Shown piece by piece: positions 50,454-59,377 of a stretch of DNA of 64,000 nucleotides. The first letter of the stretch is position 1, and each line of letters begins with the position of its first letter. A program made the translations under genes and the position numbers. This stretch comes from Lachnospiraceae bacterium (lineage in GTDB: Bacteria; Bacillota; Clostridia; Lachnospirales; Lachnospiraceae). Under the pieces are notes generated by a model that made no database searches, was not told where the DNA came from, and was given only the letters and a program-made list of their open reading frames with translations. The stretch is from the NCBI GenBank assembly GCA_910576335.1, contig CAJTIU010000011.1:1-64000 (forward strand), given 5' to 3'.

Positions 50454-52130
50454 ATGAGAAGCGATACAGTTACAAAAGGAAAACAGCAGGCGCCCCACCG
50501 TTCATTATTTAATGCGCTGGGACTTACAAAGGAGGAGATGGACAGGCCGCTCGTAGGGATTGTCAGCTCCTATAATGAGATTGTTCCGGGGCATATGAAT
50601 CTGGATAAGATTGTGGAAGCGGTGAAACAGGGGGTTGCCATGGCAGGAGGAACACCGATTGTATTTCCTGCGATTGCAGTATGCGACGGGATTGCCATGG
50701 GTCACATCGGCATGAAATATTCTCTTGTTACAAGAGACCTGATCGCAGATTCCACAGAAGCGATGGCACTGGCTCATCAGTTTGACGCTCTTGTGATGGT
50801 GCCAAACTGTGATAAGAATGTACCTGGTCTTCTGATGGCGGCGGCGAGAATCAATGTGCCGACAATCTTCGTAAGCGGCGGTCCCATGCTGGCGGGGCAT
50901 GTGAAGGGTGAAAAGAGAAGCCTTTCCAGTATGTTTGAGGCAGTGGGAGCCAATGCTGCGGGCACGATGTCCGATGAGGACTTGTGCGAATTTGAAAATA
51001 AGGTCTGCCCTACCTGCGGTTCCTGCTCCGGTATGTACACGGCCAATAGCATGAACTGCCTGACAGAAGTGCTCGGCATGGGACTTGGCGGAAACGGGAC
51101 GATTCCGGCAGTATATTCTGCAAGGATCCGTCTGGCAAAGCAGGCGGGCATGAAGGTGATGGAGCTTCTTGAGAAGAATATCCGTCCCCGTGATATTATG
51201 ACAGAGAAAGCGGTCCTGAATGCGCTTACGGTAGATATGGCGCTTGGATGCTCTACGAACAGTATGCTGCATCTCCCGGCAATTGCTCATGAGATCGGCA
51301 TGGACTTTGAGATTGATTTTGCAAATGGAATCAGTGAGAAGACGCCGAATCTCTGCCATCTGGCTCCGGCAGGCCCGACCTATATGGAGGATCTGAATGA
51401 AGCAGGAGGCGTGTATGCGGTCATGGCGGAGCTGAATAAGAAGAACCTTCTGCACACTGACTGTATGACGGTTACGGGACGAACTGTAGGAGAGAATATT
51501 GAGGGAGCCGTAAACCGGAATCCGGAGGTGATCCGTCCAATTGACAATCCGTATACTCCGACCGGAGGACTTGCGGTTCTTAAGGGTAACCTTGCACCGG
51601 ACGGAAGTGTTGTGAAGCGCTCCGCGGTGGTAGATGAGATGCTTGTGCATGAGGGCCCGGCAAGAGTATTTGAATGCGAAGAGGATGCCATTGACGCAAT
51701 TAAAGGCGGTAAGATCGTGGCAGGCGATGTGGTTGTCATCCGTTATGAGGGGCCAAAAGGCGGACCCGGCATGCGTGAGATGCTGAATCCCACTTCTGCT
51801 ATTGCCGGAATGGGACTTGGTTCAAGTGTAGCCCTGATTACAGACGGGCGATTCAGCGGTGCTTCAAGGGGAGCCTCCATCGGCCATGTGTCGCCGGAGG
51901 CGGCAGTGGGAGGCCCGATTGCCCTTGTGGAGGAAGGCGATCTGATTAGGATTGACATTCCAGGGCTTAAGCTAGAGCTTGCCGTACCGGATGAGGAGCT
52001 TAAGAAGAGAAGAGAAAAATGGCAGCCGAGAGAGCCGAAGGTAACAACAGGATATTTGGCGAGATACGCATCTATGGTAACCTCCGGAAACAGAGGAGCG
52101 ATTTTGGAGATACCCAAGAGTAACAGATAA
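50454..52130 (+). CDS. ilvD: Dihydroxy-acid dehydratase
   Basis: The 558-residue Fe-S enzyme makes 2-keto acid precursors of valine, isoleucine and leucine. Cluster ligands lie in [10 protein letters not shown] and [19 protein letters not shown]; the C terminus has [12 protein letters not shown] and [22 protein letters not shown]. It is preceded by CAGGAGG and followed within 15 bases by ilvB. Confidence 0.96.
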   Translation: MRSDTVTKGKQQAPHRSLFNALGLTKEEMDRPLVGIVSSYNEIVPGHMNLDKIVEAVKQGVAMAGGTPIVFPAIAVCDGIAMGHIGMKYSLVTRDLIADSTEAMALAHQFDALVMVPNCDKNVPGLLMAAARINVPTIFVSGGPMLAGHVKGEKRSLSSMFEAVGANAAGTMSDEDLCEFENKVCPTCGSCSGMYTANSMNCLTEVLGMGLGGNGTIPAVYSARIRLAKQAGMKVMELLEKNIRPRDIMTEKAVLNALTVDMALGCSTNSMLHLPAIAHEIGMDFEIDFANGISEKTPNLCHLAPAGPTYMEDLNEAGGVYAVMAELNKKNLLHTDCMTVTGRTVGENIEGAVNRNPEVIRPIDNPYTPTGGLAVLKGNLAPDGSVVKRSAVVDEMLVHEGPARVFECEEDAIDAIKGGKIVAGDVVVIRYEGPKGGPGMREMLNPTSAIAGMGLGSSVALITDGRFSGASRGASIGHVSPEAAVGGPIALVEEGDLIRIDIPGLKLELAVPDEELKKRREKWQPREPKVTTGYLARYASMVTSGNRGAILEIPKSNR

Positions 52131-52144
52131 GGAGAAGGACAGAA

Positions 52145-53827
52145 ATGCAGCTTACAGGAGCAGAAATCGTAATCGAATGTCTGAAGGAACAGGGAGTGGA
52201 TACCGTATTTGGGTATCCGGGCGGAGCTATTTTGAATGTATATGATGAATTGTATAAGCATAGTGATGAGATTACACATATTCTCACGTCCCATGAGCAG
52301 GGCGCTGCCCATGCGGCGGACGGCTATGCGAGAGCGACAGGAAAGGTGGGCGTTTGTTTTGCTACAAGCGGGCCAGGGGCGACCAATCTGGTGACTGGAA
52401 TCGCTACAGCATATATGGATTCCATCCCCATTGTGGCGATTACGTGCAACGTGGGCGTTGCGCTCCTTGGAAAGGACAGTTTTCAGGAGATTGATATTGC
52501 AGGAATCACATTACCGATTACAAAGCATAACTTTATTGTAAAGGATGTAAATAATCTGGCAGAGACCATCCGCAGGGCTTTTGTGATTGCGAGGAAGGGA
52601 AGGCCGGGGCCGGTGCTAATTGATATTCCGAAGGATGTGACAGCGAATAAGGCAGAGTATGGGAGGGCAGAGATTCTGGAGGCGGAACCGGTAAAGACCG
52701 TAAGTGAGAGTGATGTTGCCGAGGCTCTTAAGATGATTGAGGAGTCAGAGAAGCCTTATATCTTTGTGGGCGGAGGAGCCGTGTTATCTGGAGCCAGCGG
52801 GGAGCTTCGGGCATTTGTAAAGAAGGTAGACGCTCCAGTAACAGACAGCCTGATGGGAAAGGGAGCATTTCCCGGAACAGACCCCCTCTATACGGGCATG
52901 CTTGGAATGCACGGGACAAAGACCTCCAACTACGGGGTCAGTGAGTGTGACCTTCTGATCGTAGTGGGGGCAAGGTTCAGCGACCGTGTAACCGGCAATG
53001 CGAAGAAATTTGCCGACAATGCAAAGATCCTCCAGTTCGATGTGGACGAAGCGGAGATGAATAAAAATGTGCTGATCACAAAGGGTGTTGTGGGTGATAT
53101 TAGAACTATTCTGGCATGTATTAATGAGAAGCTTTCCCAGCAGAAGCATACGGAGTGGCTCCAGAGGATTATGAGTTACAAGGAGAAATATCCTCTCTCC
53201 TATCACCCGGATATTCTCACGGGTCCTTATGTGGTGGAGGAGATCTACCGCCAGACGAAGGGTGAGGCGATTGTTGTCACGGAGGTCGGGCAGCACCAGA
53301 TGTGGGCGGCCCAGTATTATAAATATACACAACCCAGAACCTTCCTCACCTCAGGAGGGCTTGGAACCATGGGCTACGGACTTGGTGCGTCCCTTGGGGC
53401 AAAGACGGGCATGCCGCAGAAGACGGTGGTGAACATTGCCGGGGACGGCTGCTTCCGTATGAATATGAATGAGATTGCAACCGCAGTACGCCACAATATT
53501 CCGGTCATTCAGGTGGTGATTAACAACCATGTGCTCGGGATGGTGCGCCAGTGGCAGAACCTGTTCTATGGACAGAGGTATTCGGCGACGGTTCTGAATG
53601 ACGCGGTGGATTTTGTGAAGCTGGCGGAGGCCATGGGTGCAGACGGGATCCGGGTATCATCAAAAGAAGAATTTTCCGAGGCGTTTGCCAGGGCGCTGAC
53701 ACTTGGAAAGCCAGTGGTCATTGACTGCCAGATCGACTGTGATGATAAGGTGTGGCCTATGGTAGCACCAGGATCATCCATCCGGGAGGTGTTTGACGAG
53801 AAGGACCTCAAGGAGAAGGAACAATAG
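52145..53827 (+). CDS. ilvB: Acetolactate synthase, large subunit
   Basis: The 560-residue ThDP enzyme catalyses the first common step of branched-chain amino acid synthesis. Motifs: FGYPGGAILNVYDEL, SHEQGAAHAADGYARATGKVGVC (activating Glu), NMNEIATAVRHNIPVIQVVINNH with the ThDP site AGDGCFRM. The regulatory small subunit (ilvN) is not adjacent. A serC-serA pair follows. Confidence 0.95.
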   Translation: MQLTGAEIVIECLKEQGVDTVFGYPGGAILNVYDELYKHSDEITHILTSHEQGAAHAADGYARATGKVGVCFATSGPGATNLVTGIATAYMDSIPIVAITCNVGVALLGKDSFQEIDIAGITLPITKHNFIVKDVNNLAETIRRAFVIARKGRPGPVLIDIPKDVTANKAEYGRAEILEAEPVKTVSESDVAEALKMIEESEKPYIFVGGGAVLSGASGELRAFVKKVDAPVTDSLMGKGAFPGTDPLYTGMLGMHGTKTSNYGVSECDLLIVVGARFSDRVTGNAKKFADNAKILQFDVDEAEMNKNVLITKGVVGDIRTILACINEKLSQQKHTEWLQRIMSYKEKYPLSYHPDILTGPYVVEEIYRQTKGEAIVVTEVGQHQMWAAQYYKYTQPRTFLTSGGLGTMGYGLGASLGAKTGMPQKTVVNIAGDGCFRMNMNEIATAVRHNIPVIQVVINNHVLGMVRQWQNLFYGQRYSATVLNDAVDFVKLAEAMGADGIRVSSKEEFSEAFARALTLGKPVVIDCQIDCDDKVWPMVAPGSSIREVFDEKDLKEKEQ

Positions 53828-53861
53828 TACGAAGCAAGAGATAGAAAATGGAGGAATGAAA

Positions 53862-54944
53862 ATGAGCAGAGTGTATAATTTTTCAGCAGGCCCGGCTGTT
53901 TTGCCGGAGGAGGTATTAAGGGAAGCGGCAGAGGAGATGTTAGATTACAGAGGAACCGGTATGTCCGTGATGGAAATGAGTCACCGCTCAAAACCATTCC
54001 AGGAGATTATTGATACAGCAGAGGCGGATCTCAGGGATCTCATGAAGATCCCTGAGGACTATGAGGTACTGTTTTTGCAGGGCGGTGCTTCCCAGCAGTT
54101 TGCCGCAGTCCCCATGAACCTGATGAAGAACGGCGTGGCAGATTATATTGTAACTGGACAGTGGGCGAAAAAAGCAGCCCAGGAAGCAGAAAAATACGGT
54201 AAAGTAAATATTATTGCTTCCTCTGCGGATAAGACATTTTCCTACATACCGGATGTGTCGGCCCTTGCGGTATCAGAGGATGCGGATTACGTGTACATCT
54301 GCGAGAACAACACCATCTATGGAACGAAATATAAGGAGCTTCCAGATACAAAGGGGAAGACGCTTGTTGCGGATGTCTCTTCCTGCTTCCTGTCTGAGCC
54401 CCATGATGTGACGAAATACGGCGTTATTTACGGTGGCGTGCAGAAGAATATCGGGCCTGCGGGAACCGTGATTGTGATCATCAGAAAGGATCTTATCTCA
54501 GACGAGGTGCTTCCCGGAACGCCGACTATGTTAAAGTATAAGACCCATGCGGATGCGGGCTCCCTTTACAATACTCCCCCTGCATACGGCATCTATATCT
54601 GCGGTAAGGTATTCAAGTGGCTTAAGAAGCGCGGCGGCCTTGGGGCGATGAAGGAATATAATGAGAGGAAGGCTAAGGTTCTCTATGATTATCTGGATCA
54701 GAGTAAGATGTTCCGGGGAACCGTGGAGAAGAAAGACCGTTCTCTCATGAATGTGCCCTTTGTCATCGGCGATGCTGACCTGGAAGCAAAATTTATTCAG
54801 GATTCAAAGGCAGCAGGCTTTGAGAATCTTAAGGGACACCGTACGGTAGGCGGTATGCGCGCAAGCATCTATAACGCAATGCCTGTTGAGGGCGTGGAGG
54901 CACTGGTGGAATTTATGAAAAAGTTTGAAGAGGAGAATCTGTAA
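53862..54944 (+). CDS. serC: Phosphoserine aminotransferase
   Basis: The 360-residue PLP enzyme makes 3-phosphoserine. It begins MSRVYNFSAGPAVLPEEVL, and has MSHRSKPF, LQGGASQQFAAVPMNL and the PLP lysine in YGGVQKNIGPAG. ATG 53862 follows TGGAGG; the frame is open to 53793 inside ilvB but without support. It overlaps serA by one base. Confidence 0.96.
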   Translation: MSRVYNFSAGPAVLPEEVLREAAEEMLDYRGTGMSVMEMSHRSKPFQEIIDTAEADLRDLMKIPEDYEVLFLQGGASQQFAAVPMNLMKNGVADYIVTGQWAKKAAQEAEKYGKVNIIASSADKTFSYIPDVSALAVSEDADYVYICENNTIYGTKYKELPDTKGKTLVADVSSCFLSEPHDVTKYGVIYGGVQKNIGPAGTVIVIIRKDLISDEVLPGTPTMLKYKTHADAGSLYNTPPAYGIYICGKVFKWLKKRGGLGAMKEYNERKAKVLYDYLDQSKMFRGTVEKKDRSLMNVPFVIGDADLEAKFIQDSKAAGFENLKGHRTVGGMRASIYNAMPVEGVEALVEFMKKFEEENL

Positions 54945-56113
54945 TGTATAGCTATCATTGTTTAAATCCAATTTCGGATGTAGGTCTGAATAAATTTCCA
55001 GAAGAATATGTGCCGGTGAGCACCCCGGAGAAGGCGGACGCGCTCCTGGTAAGAAGTGCGGTCATGCATGATATGGAGTTTGGGAAGAAGCTGAAAGCAA
55101 TCGGGAGAGCAGGAGCCGGGGTGAATAACATTCCCCTCGACCGATGCGCAGAGGCGGGTATTGTTGTATTTAATACGCCGGGTGCAAATGCAAACGGAGT
55201 GAAAGAGCTGGTGATTGCAGGAATGCTCCTTGCGTCCCGTGATATTATCGGCGGAATCAACTGGGTTCAGGAAAACGAAGAGGACGGAAATATTGCGAAG
55301 GATGCAGAAAAGGCAAAGAAGGCGTTCGCAGGCTGTGAGTTGGAAGGAAAGAAGCTGGGCGTGATTGGTCTTGGCGCCATCGGGGTGCTTGTAGCTAATG
55401 CGGCAACCCATCTTGGGATGGATGTGTACGGCTATGATCCATATGTGTCTGTAGATTCTGCGTGGAGACTGTCCCGGAGCATCCATCATTCCAAGACTGT
55501 GGACGAAATTTACAGAGATTGTGATTACATTACCATTCATGTACCGGCTATGGACAGTACAAAGGGAATGATTGACCAGGATGCCATTAGTTTGATGAAG
55601 GAGGGGGCAGTAGTTCTGAACTTTGCGAGAAATGTACTTGTGGAGGAAGAAGCTATGGTGGATGCTCTCATTTCCGGAAAAGTGAAGCATTATGTGACAG
55701 ATTTCCCCACGCCGGAGATTGCAGGGGTGAAGGGGGCGATCGTGATTCCCCATCTCGGAGCCTCTACTGAGGAATCAGAGGATAACTGTGCGAAGATGGC
55801 GGTAAGGCAGGTGATGGATTATCTTGAGAATGGGAATATCCATAATTCTGTGAATTACCCGAACTGCGATATGGGAATACGTGGGGATAATACAAGAATT
55901 ACCCTGCTTCACAGGAATGTCCCGAATATGATCGGACAATTTACAAAAATTCTTGCAGAGTATAATATGAATATCGCAGATATGACCAATAAGAGTAAGG
56001 GAAAATATGCCTATACCATGATTGATATAGATTCGGATGTGACGGACCGGGTGGCAGAAGACCTCGAAAATGTGAAGGAGGTACTGCGGGTCCGGGTGAT
56101 CCGAAATCAATAG
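54944..56113 (+). CDS. serA: D-3-phosphoglycerate dehydrogenase with ACT domain
   Basis: The 389-residue enzyme makes the first committed step of serine synthesis. Motifs: AGAGVNNIPLDRCAEAGIVVFNTPGANANGVKE, LGVIGLGAIGVLVA (NAD fold), INWVQ and the ACT-type regulatory domain at the C terminus (RNVPNMIGQFTKILAEYNMNI), the usual site of serine feedback. ATG overlaps the serC stop (TAATG), so the two are co-translated. Confidence 0.95.
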   Translation: MYSYHCLNPISDVGLNKFPEEYVPVSTPEKADALLVRSAVMHDMEFGKKLKAIGRAGAGVNNIPLDRCAEAGIVVFNTPGANANGVKELVIAGMLLASRDIIGGINWVQENEEDGNIAKDAEKAKKAFAGCELEGKKLGVIGLGAIGVLVANAATHLGMDVYGYDPYVSVDSAWRLSRSIHHSKTVDEIYRDCDYITIHVPAMDSTKGMIDQDAISLMKEGAVVLNFARNVLVEEEAMVDALISGKVKHYVTDFPTPEIAGVKGAIVIPHLGASTEESEDNCAKMAVRQVMDYLENGNIHNSVNYPNCDMGIRGDNTRITLLHRNVPNMIGQFTKILAEYNMNIADMTNKSKGKYAYTMIDIDSDVTDRVAEDLENVKEVLRVRVIRNQ

Positions 56114-56135
56114 AGCGGATCTGTATCATGTTCTC

Positions 56136-56170
56136 ACGGAATGCGCAGTTTGGCGCATTCCGTGTTCTTT
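56136..56170 (+). terminator. Terminator after serC-serA
   Basis: ACGGAATGCGC-agtttg-GCGCATTCCGT followed by GTTCTTT. Confidence 0.8.
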
Positions 56171-56233
56171 ATATTGATAGCTGAATATGGGTTCATGCCG
56201 GCATAGGGAGATGTTTTATCTATTTGTGAAAAG

Positions 56234-56370
56234 GTGTTACTGTTGACACAGGACTTTGCATTTACTGCAAAGTCCGTAAGAAAATGATTCAGGTGTGAGC
56301 AAATCCCATTCGCGGAGCGAATTTCAGATAGATTTGCGAATGTTACTGGTCACGGAGTGAACAGTAACAC
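56234..56370. repeat. Palindromic repeat element, copy C (137 bp)
   Basis: Terminal inverted repeats GTGTTACTGTT (56234-56244) and AACAGTAACAC (56360-56370) are perfect. Internal hairpins: 56251-56275 (GGACTTTGCA/TGCAAAGTCC), 56299-56337 (GCAAATC/GATTTGC) and the terminal 56342-56368. The linker at 56274-56292 is the reverse complement of the copy A linker with one change, so copies A and C are the same element in opposite orientation with diverged stems. Confidence 0.85.
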
Positions 56371-56406
56371 AAAAAGGTCGAAAATTGCGCTTTTTTCTTC
56401 TACATT

Positions 56407-56436
56407 TTGACAGGAATCTGCGGTACAATATATAGT
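56407..56436 (+). promoter_or_regulatory. Promoter of the kinase-ECF operon
   Basis: TTGACA (56407-56412) and TATAGT (56431-56436) with an 18-base spacer. The roughly 100-base leader holds an 18-codon frame (ATG 56473 to TGA 56529, MNIPIMDLEFLNKESDEK) ending just before the kinase ribosome site; it could be a leader peptide or chance. Confidence 0.65.
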
Positions 56437-56539
56437 ATAAGGAAAGGGGATTCCCATGACGGAACGTTGAGCGATGAATATACCTATAATGGACTTAGAA
56501 TTTTTGAATAAAGAATCGGATGAAAAATGAGGAGGCGGG

Positions 56540-57646
56540 ATGGACAGAAATTTCCTGCAAATTTTGAAAAAACACAGAAGAAAGTATTCCCTGATGGAGC
56601 CGCAGGACGTTGGCAAGCTGATTTATCAAAGCGAATTTGGGCCAGAACATATGGTATGTGACAAAGGGCAGGCAGAATCCTCCCTGATCGGAGAGTGGAA
56701 TGTGTTGCCGAAAGATTCGGGCGGTGTCCTTCCGGGAAGAGGGGAGTTTATCCGGGAGGTCAGCAGTTCTCTGTGCCGGTTTCCATTGTCCGTATGCGAA
56801 ACTGCCGATGAGGCCAAATTGCTGGCGCATTTATTTACGGTTACTGCAGGGGAACACAGGGGAACCATGAAAGGGCTGGAGGAAAAGCTGGAGCAGTTAA
56901 AGACCCTGCATATCCCCGGCATGGAAGAGTGGGCGGCAGCATGGAAGCAGGAGGGATACCCGCCGGTACATCACAGCCGGATATACAGGGAAACGTATCA
57001 TCCCCATTATCGTTTGATCAAGAAAGAGTATAGCGACTATTTTCCGATACTGTTTGAAATATACAGGCTGGCCGTGAGAGATAAACCAGCAGTAATTGCC
57101 ATTGACGGGCGGTGTGGCAGCGGCAAGACGTATCTGGCAGGCGTGGTTGGTAAACTGTTTCCTTGCAATATATGCCATATGGATGATTTCTATCTGCCTT
57201 TGGAACAGCGGCAGCAAAACTGGAAGGAAATTCCAGGCGGCAATATGGATCTGGAACGCTTTTTGGCAGAGGTACTGCGGCCAATCAGGGCAGGGCAGAA
57301 GATTTTCTACCATCCCTATGATTGCAGGAAAAACGGTATGGGGGAAGTTGTACAGATGCCGTATTGCAATCTGACGGTTATAGAAGGTAGTTATTCCTGC
57401 CATCCGGCACTGGCAGCGGAACATGACCTGACAATATTTTTGACATGTGGCAGAGAGGAACAAAGGAAGCGGCTGCAGATGCGGGAAGGGGCTTATTTTT
57501 CTGCTTTTGAAAAAGTATGGATACCCATGGAGGAGAATTACCTGCAGTGTTATTCTATAGAAACCAGCAGCAGCCTCATAATGGATACCGGTACGCTGGA
57601 AATTACTGATAAAAATAAATTACAAAAAGGAGGAATGGTGACATGA
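56540..57646 (+). CDS. Uridine kinase-like P-loop kinase with N-terminal extension
   Basis: The 368-residue protein has an N-terminal domain of unknown function (about 1-175, starting MDRNFLQILKKHRRKYSLM) and a C-terminal P-loop kinase: AIDGRCGSGKTYLAG (about 188-202), CHMDDFYLPLEQR and VIEGSYSCHPALA, as in uridine/pantothenate-type (PRK) kinases. The stop overlaps the start of the ECF S component gene (ATGA), so substrate uptake and phosphorylation are probably linked. The substrate is unknown; a nucleoside or vitamin is likely. Confidence 0.75.
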   Translation: MDRNFLQILKKHRRKYSLMEPQDVGKLIYQSEFGPEHMVCDKGQAESSLIGEWNVLPKDSGGVLPGRGEFIREVSSSLCRFPLSVCETADEAKLLAHLFTVTAGEHRGTMKGLEEKLEQLKTLHIPGMEEWAAAWKQEGYPPVHHSRIYRETYHPHYRLIKKEYSDYFPILFEIYRLAVRDKPAVIAIDGRCGSGKTYLAGVVGKLFPCNICHMDDFYLPLEQRQQNWKEIPGGNMDLERFLAEVLRPIRAGQKIFYHPYDCRKNGMGEVVQMPYCNLTVIEGSYSCHPALAAEHDLTIFLTCGREEQRKRLQMREGAYFSAFEKVWIPMEENYLQCYSIETSSSLIMDTGTLEITDKNKLQKGGMVT

Positions 57647-58218
57647 AAGAAATATCAACAAAAAACCCAATTCAGAATCTTGCTGCTGCTGCAATGTTTA
57701 TGTCAGTAGGAATGGTTCTGCCTTTCTTCACGGGACAGATTCCCCAGATTGGCAGTATGCTTTTGCCCATGCATCTTCCGGTACTTGTCTGCGGGTTAAT
57801 CTGCGGCTGGCAGTATGGAGGTATTGTGGGATTTATACTCCCCTTGATGCGCTACACCTTTTTGGGGATGCCGCCCATGCCTAATTGTGTGACAATGGCA
57901 TTTGAGTTGGCGGCCTATGGCGCAATTTCTGGTTTCCTTTATAACAGTTCCAAGTGGCAGTGCATCGTGTCCTTGTACCGTTCTTTGCTTACTGCCATGA
58001 TTGGAGGACGTGTTGTATGGGGGATTGCGAGTGTTGTGATGATTGGTATGAACGGGAATGCGTTTACTTGGCAGATGTTTATGGCAGGTGCATTTTTGAA
58101 TGCAATTCCGGGGATCATCCTCCAGCTTGTATTTATCCCGGCGCTTATGGTAGCTTTGAACAGAACAGGGATTGTACGTTTTCATAGGGAACAGAAAGTG
58201 GCAGTGAAAGAGGGGTAG
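57643..58218 (+). CDS. ECF transporter S component
   Basis: The 191-residue integral membrane protein has about six hydrophobic segments (e.g. LAAAAMFMSVGMVLPFF, HLPVLVCGLICGWQYGGIVGFILP, WQMFMAGAFLNAIPGIILQLVFIPALMVAL) and the S-component N-terminal Ala-rich motif used to contact the ECF T subunit. It captures a small molecule for an ECF complex whose ATPases and T unit are encoded elsewhere. Coupled to the upstream kinase. Confidence 0.85.
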   Translation: MKEISTKNPIQNLAAAAMFMSVGMVLPFFTGQIPQIGSMLLPMHLPVLVCGLICGWQYGGIVGFILPLMRYTFLGMPPMPNCVTMAFELAAYGAISGFLYNSSKWQCIVSLYRSLLTAMIGGRVVWGIASVVMIGMNGNAFTWQMFMAGAFLNAIPGIILQLVFIPALMVALNRTGIVRFHREQKVAVKEG

Positions 58219-58278
58219 CAGGTCACTTCTGGATGGCTGTAATACTTTACAATACCCAGAAAAGAGAGGGAGTACATA

Positions 58279-58611
58279 ATGAAAGAAAGGGAAGTAAACA
58301 CTGGCATATGGATTCATCATATTGTCACATTCATTGGTTTATCCTGCAGCATATACCGGCTGGGGGAGAAGCAAATCGGAAAAGGCAGGGCTTTTGCCTT
58401 GATTATGTTCATAGGAAGCCAGCTCTGGGCTGTCATTAAGATTATTGCAGATCTGTTGAGCGGAGGTTCACGGCTTAAAAAATCTTTTGAACGGATTCAT
58501 ACATGCTGTCAGGACAGGCAGAAAGAACGGAAAATTCTAGCCGTGCTAGTTGCCGGATCCGCTTTCTTTAAGCTGGGGGTTCCGTGGGTTCTTGGCAAAA
58601 AAATTGATTAA
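58279..58611 (+). CDS. Small membrane protein of unknown function
   Basis: A 110-residue protein (MKEREVNTGIWIHHIVTFIG...) with hydrophobic stretches at about 10-25, 37-60 and 85-100. It follows the ECF gene by 60 bases with GAGAGGGAG upstream. No family recognised. Confidence 0.6.
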   Translation: MKEREVNTGIWIHHIVTFIGLSCSIYRLGEKQIGKGRAFALIMFIGSQLWAVIKIIADLLSGGSRLKKSFERIHTCCQDRQKERKILAVLVAGSAFFKLGVPWVLGKKID

Positions 58612-58633
58612 TGGAAGAAAAACAAAAAATTCC

Positions 58634-58825
58634 CAACTGTACGGTTGGATCATCCAAGGATGCTCCAACATCCTCATCCATTCGCAAAATCCGTGCTATC
58701 ACACTTTTGCGTCTGCTGATGCATCCGCATTTTGCTCATTAATGAGTAGGTTGCTAATCCATAATCTCAGTTTTATTGTAATAAATTGCATAAAACTGAG
58801 ATTATGGATTGCAACCGTACAGTTG
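58634..58825. repeat. Nested palindromic element 3
   Basis: Outer 14-bp perfect inverted repeats CAACTGTACGGTTG (58634-58647) and CAACCGTACAGTTG (58812-58825) enclose an inner perfect 20-bp pair (58756-58775 and 58791-58810, AATCCATAATCTCAGTTTTA type). No coding capacity. It looks like a MITE or its remnant in an otherwise empty 300-bp gap. Confidence 0.65.
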
Positions 58826-58836
58826 AAAAAATTCTT

Positions 58837-58870
58837 AAAAAGCCCTGAAACATTCCTGTCTCAGAGCTTT
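58837..58870 (-). terminator. Terminator of the lipoprotein/MCP transcript
   Basis: AGCCCTGA and TCAGAGCT (58841-58868) form a stem; on the minus strand it is followed by TTTTT, directly after the lipoprotein gene. Confidence 0.65.
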
Positions 58871-58913
58871 ACTATATTTTACTACCTCACATCCAAATCA
58901 CTTTTCTATCATT

Positions 58914-59372
58914 TTAATGCGAAGTATCTACGAGTATAATACTGGAATCCCCCTTCTGTGCCTGTTCTAACACTGCAGCCTCCAGCTTTTGGAAAGAACC
59001 GTAGGATGAGGTGGCTCCGCTTAATGCGTCAATCCCTTCTTTCCCCTGACCCTCCAGAAACTGGCTGGCATAATATCGGGTATATTCATTCGGGTAAGTA
59101 CCGGAAACATGCAGCATATTCTGCATATAGGCGTTATCCCAGCTTTTGATAAACCCACTGGCATTTTCCGCATTGTATTCCACGGAAACAATCTTTCCCC
59201 CCTTGACCATGATCGTAACATATTCTTTCCATCCGAAATCATACTCCGAAGCCTGGGCAGTATAGTAACCGTCCTGAAGCCCCTCGTCTTTGCCGCAGCC
59301 AGCTAACATCAGAACCGCCAACAGCAGTGTCATCAACAGCAGAACTCGTGTTCTGCGAAATATCTGTTTCAC
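58914..59372 (-). CDS. FMN-binding-domain lipoprotein
   Basis: The 152-residue secreted protein has a signal peptide with lipobox LAGC (Cys26) and an FMN-binding domain: DGYYTAQASEYDFGWKEYVTIMVKGGKIVSVEYNAEN and DALSGATSSYGSF, where the Thr/Ser carries covalently bound FMN in Rnf/Nqr-type and extracellular electron transfer proteins. It lies 5 bases after the chemotaxis receptor gene in one transcript. Confidence 0.85.
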   Translation of the reverse strand: MKQIFRRTRVLLLMTLLLAVLMLAGCGKDEGLQDGYYTAQASEYDFGWKEYVTIMVKGGKIVSVEYNAENASGFIKSWDNAYMQNMLHVSGTYPNEYTRYYASQFLEGQGKEGIDALSGATSSYGSFQKLEAAVLEQAQKGDSSIILVDTSH

Positions 59373-59377
59373 TTATC

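Noticed and set aside
50505-51650. Minus-strand open frame of 381 codons
   Set aside because: Antisense to ilvD, His/Arg-rich shadow composition.
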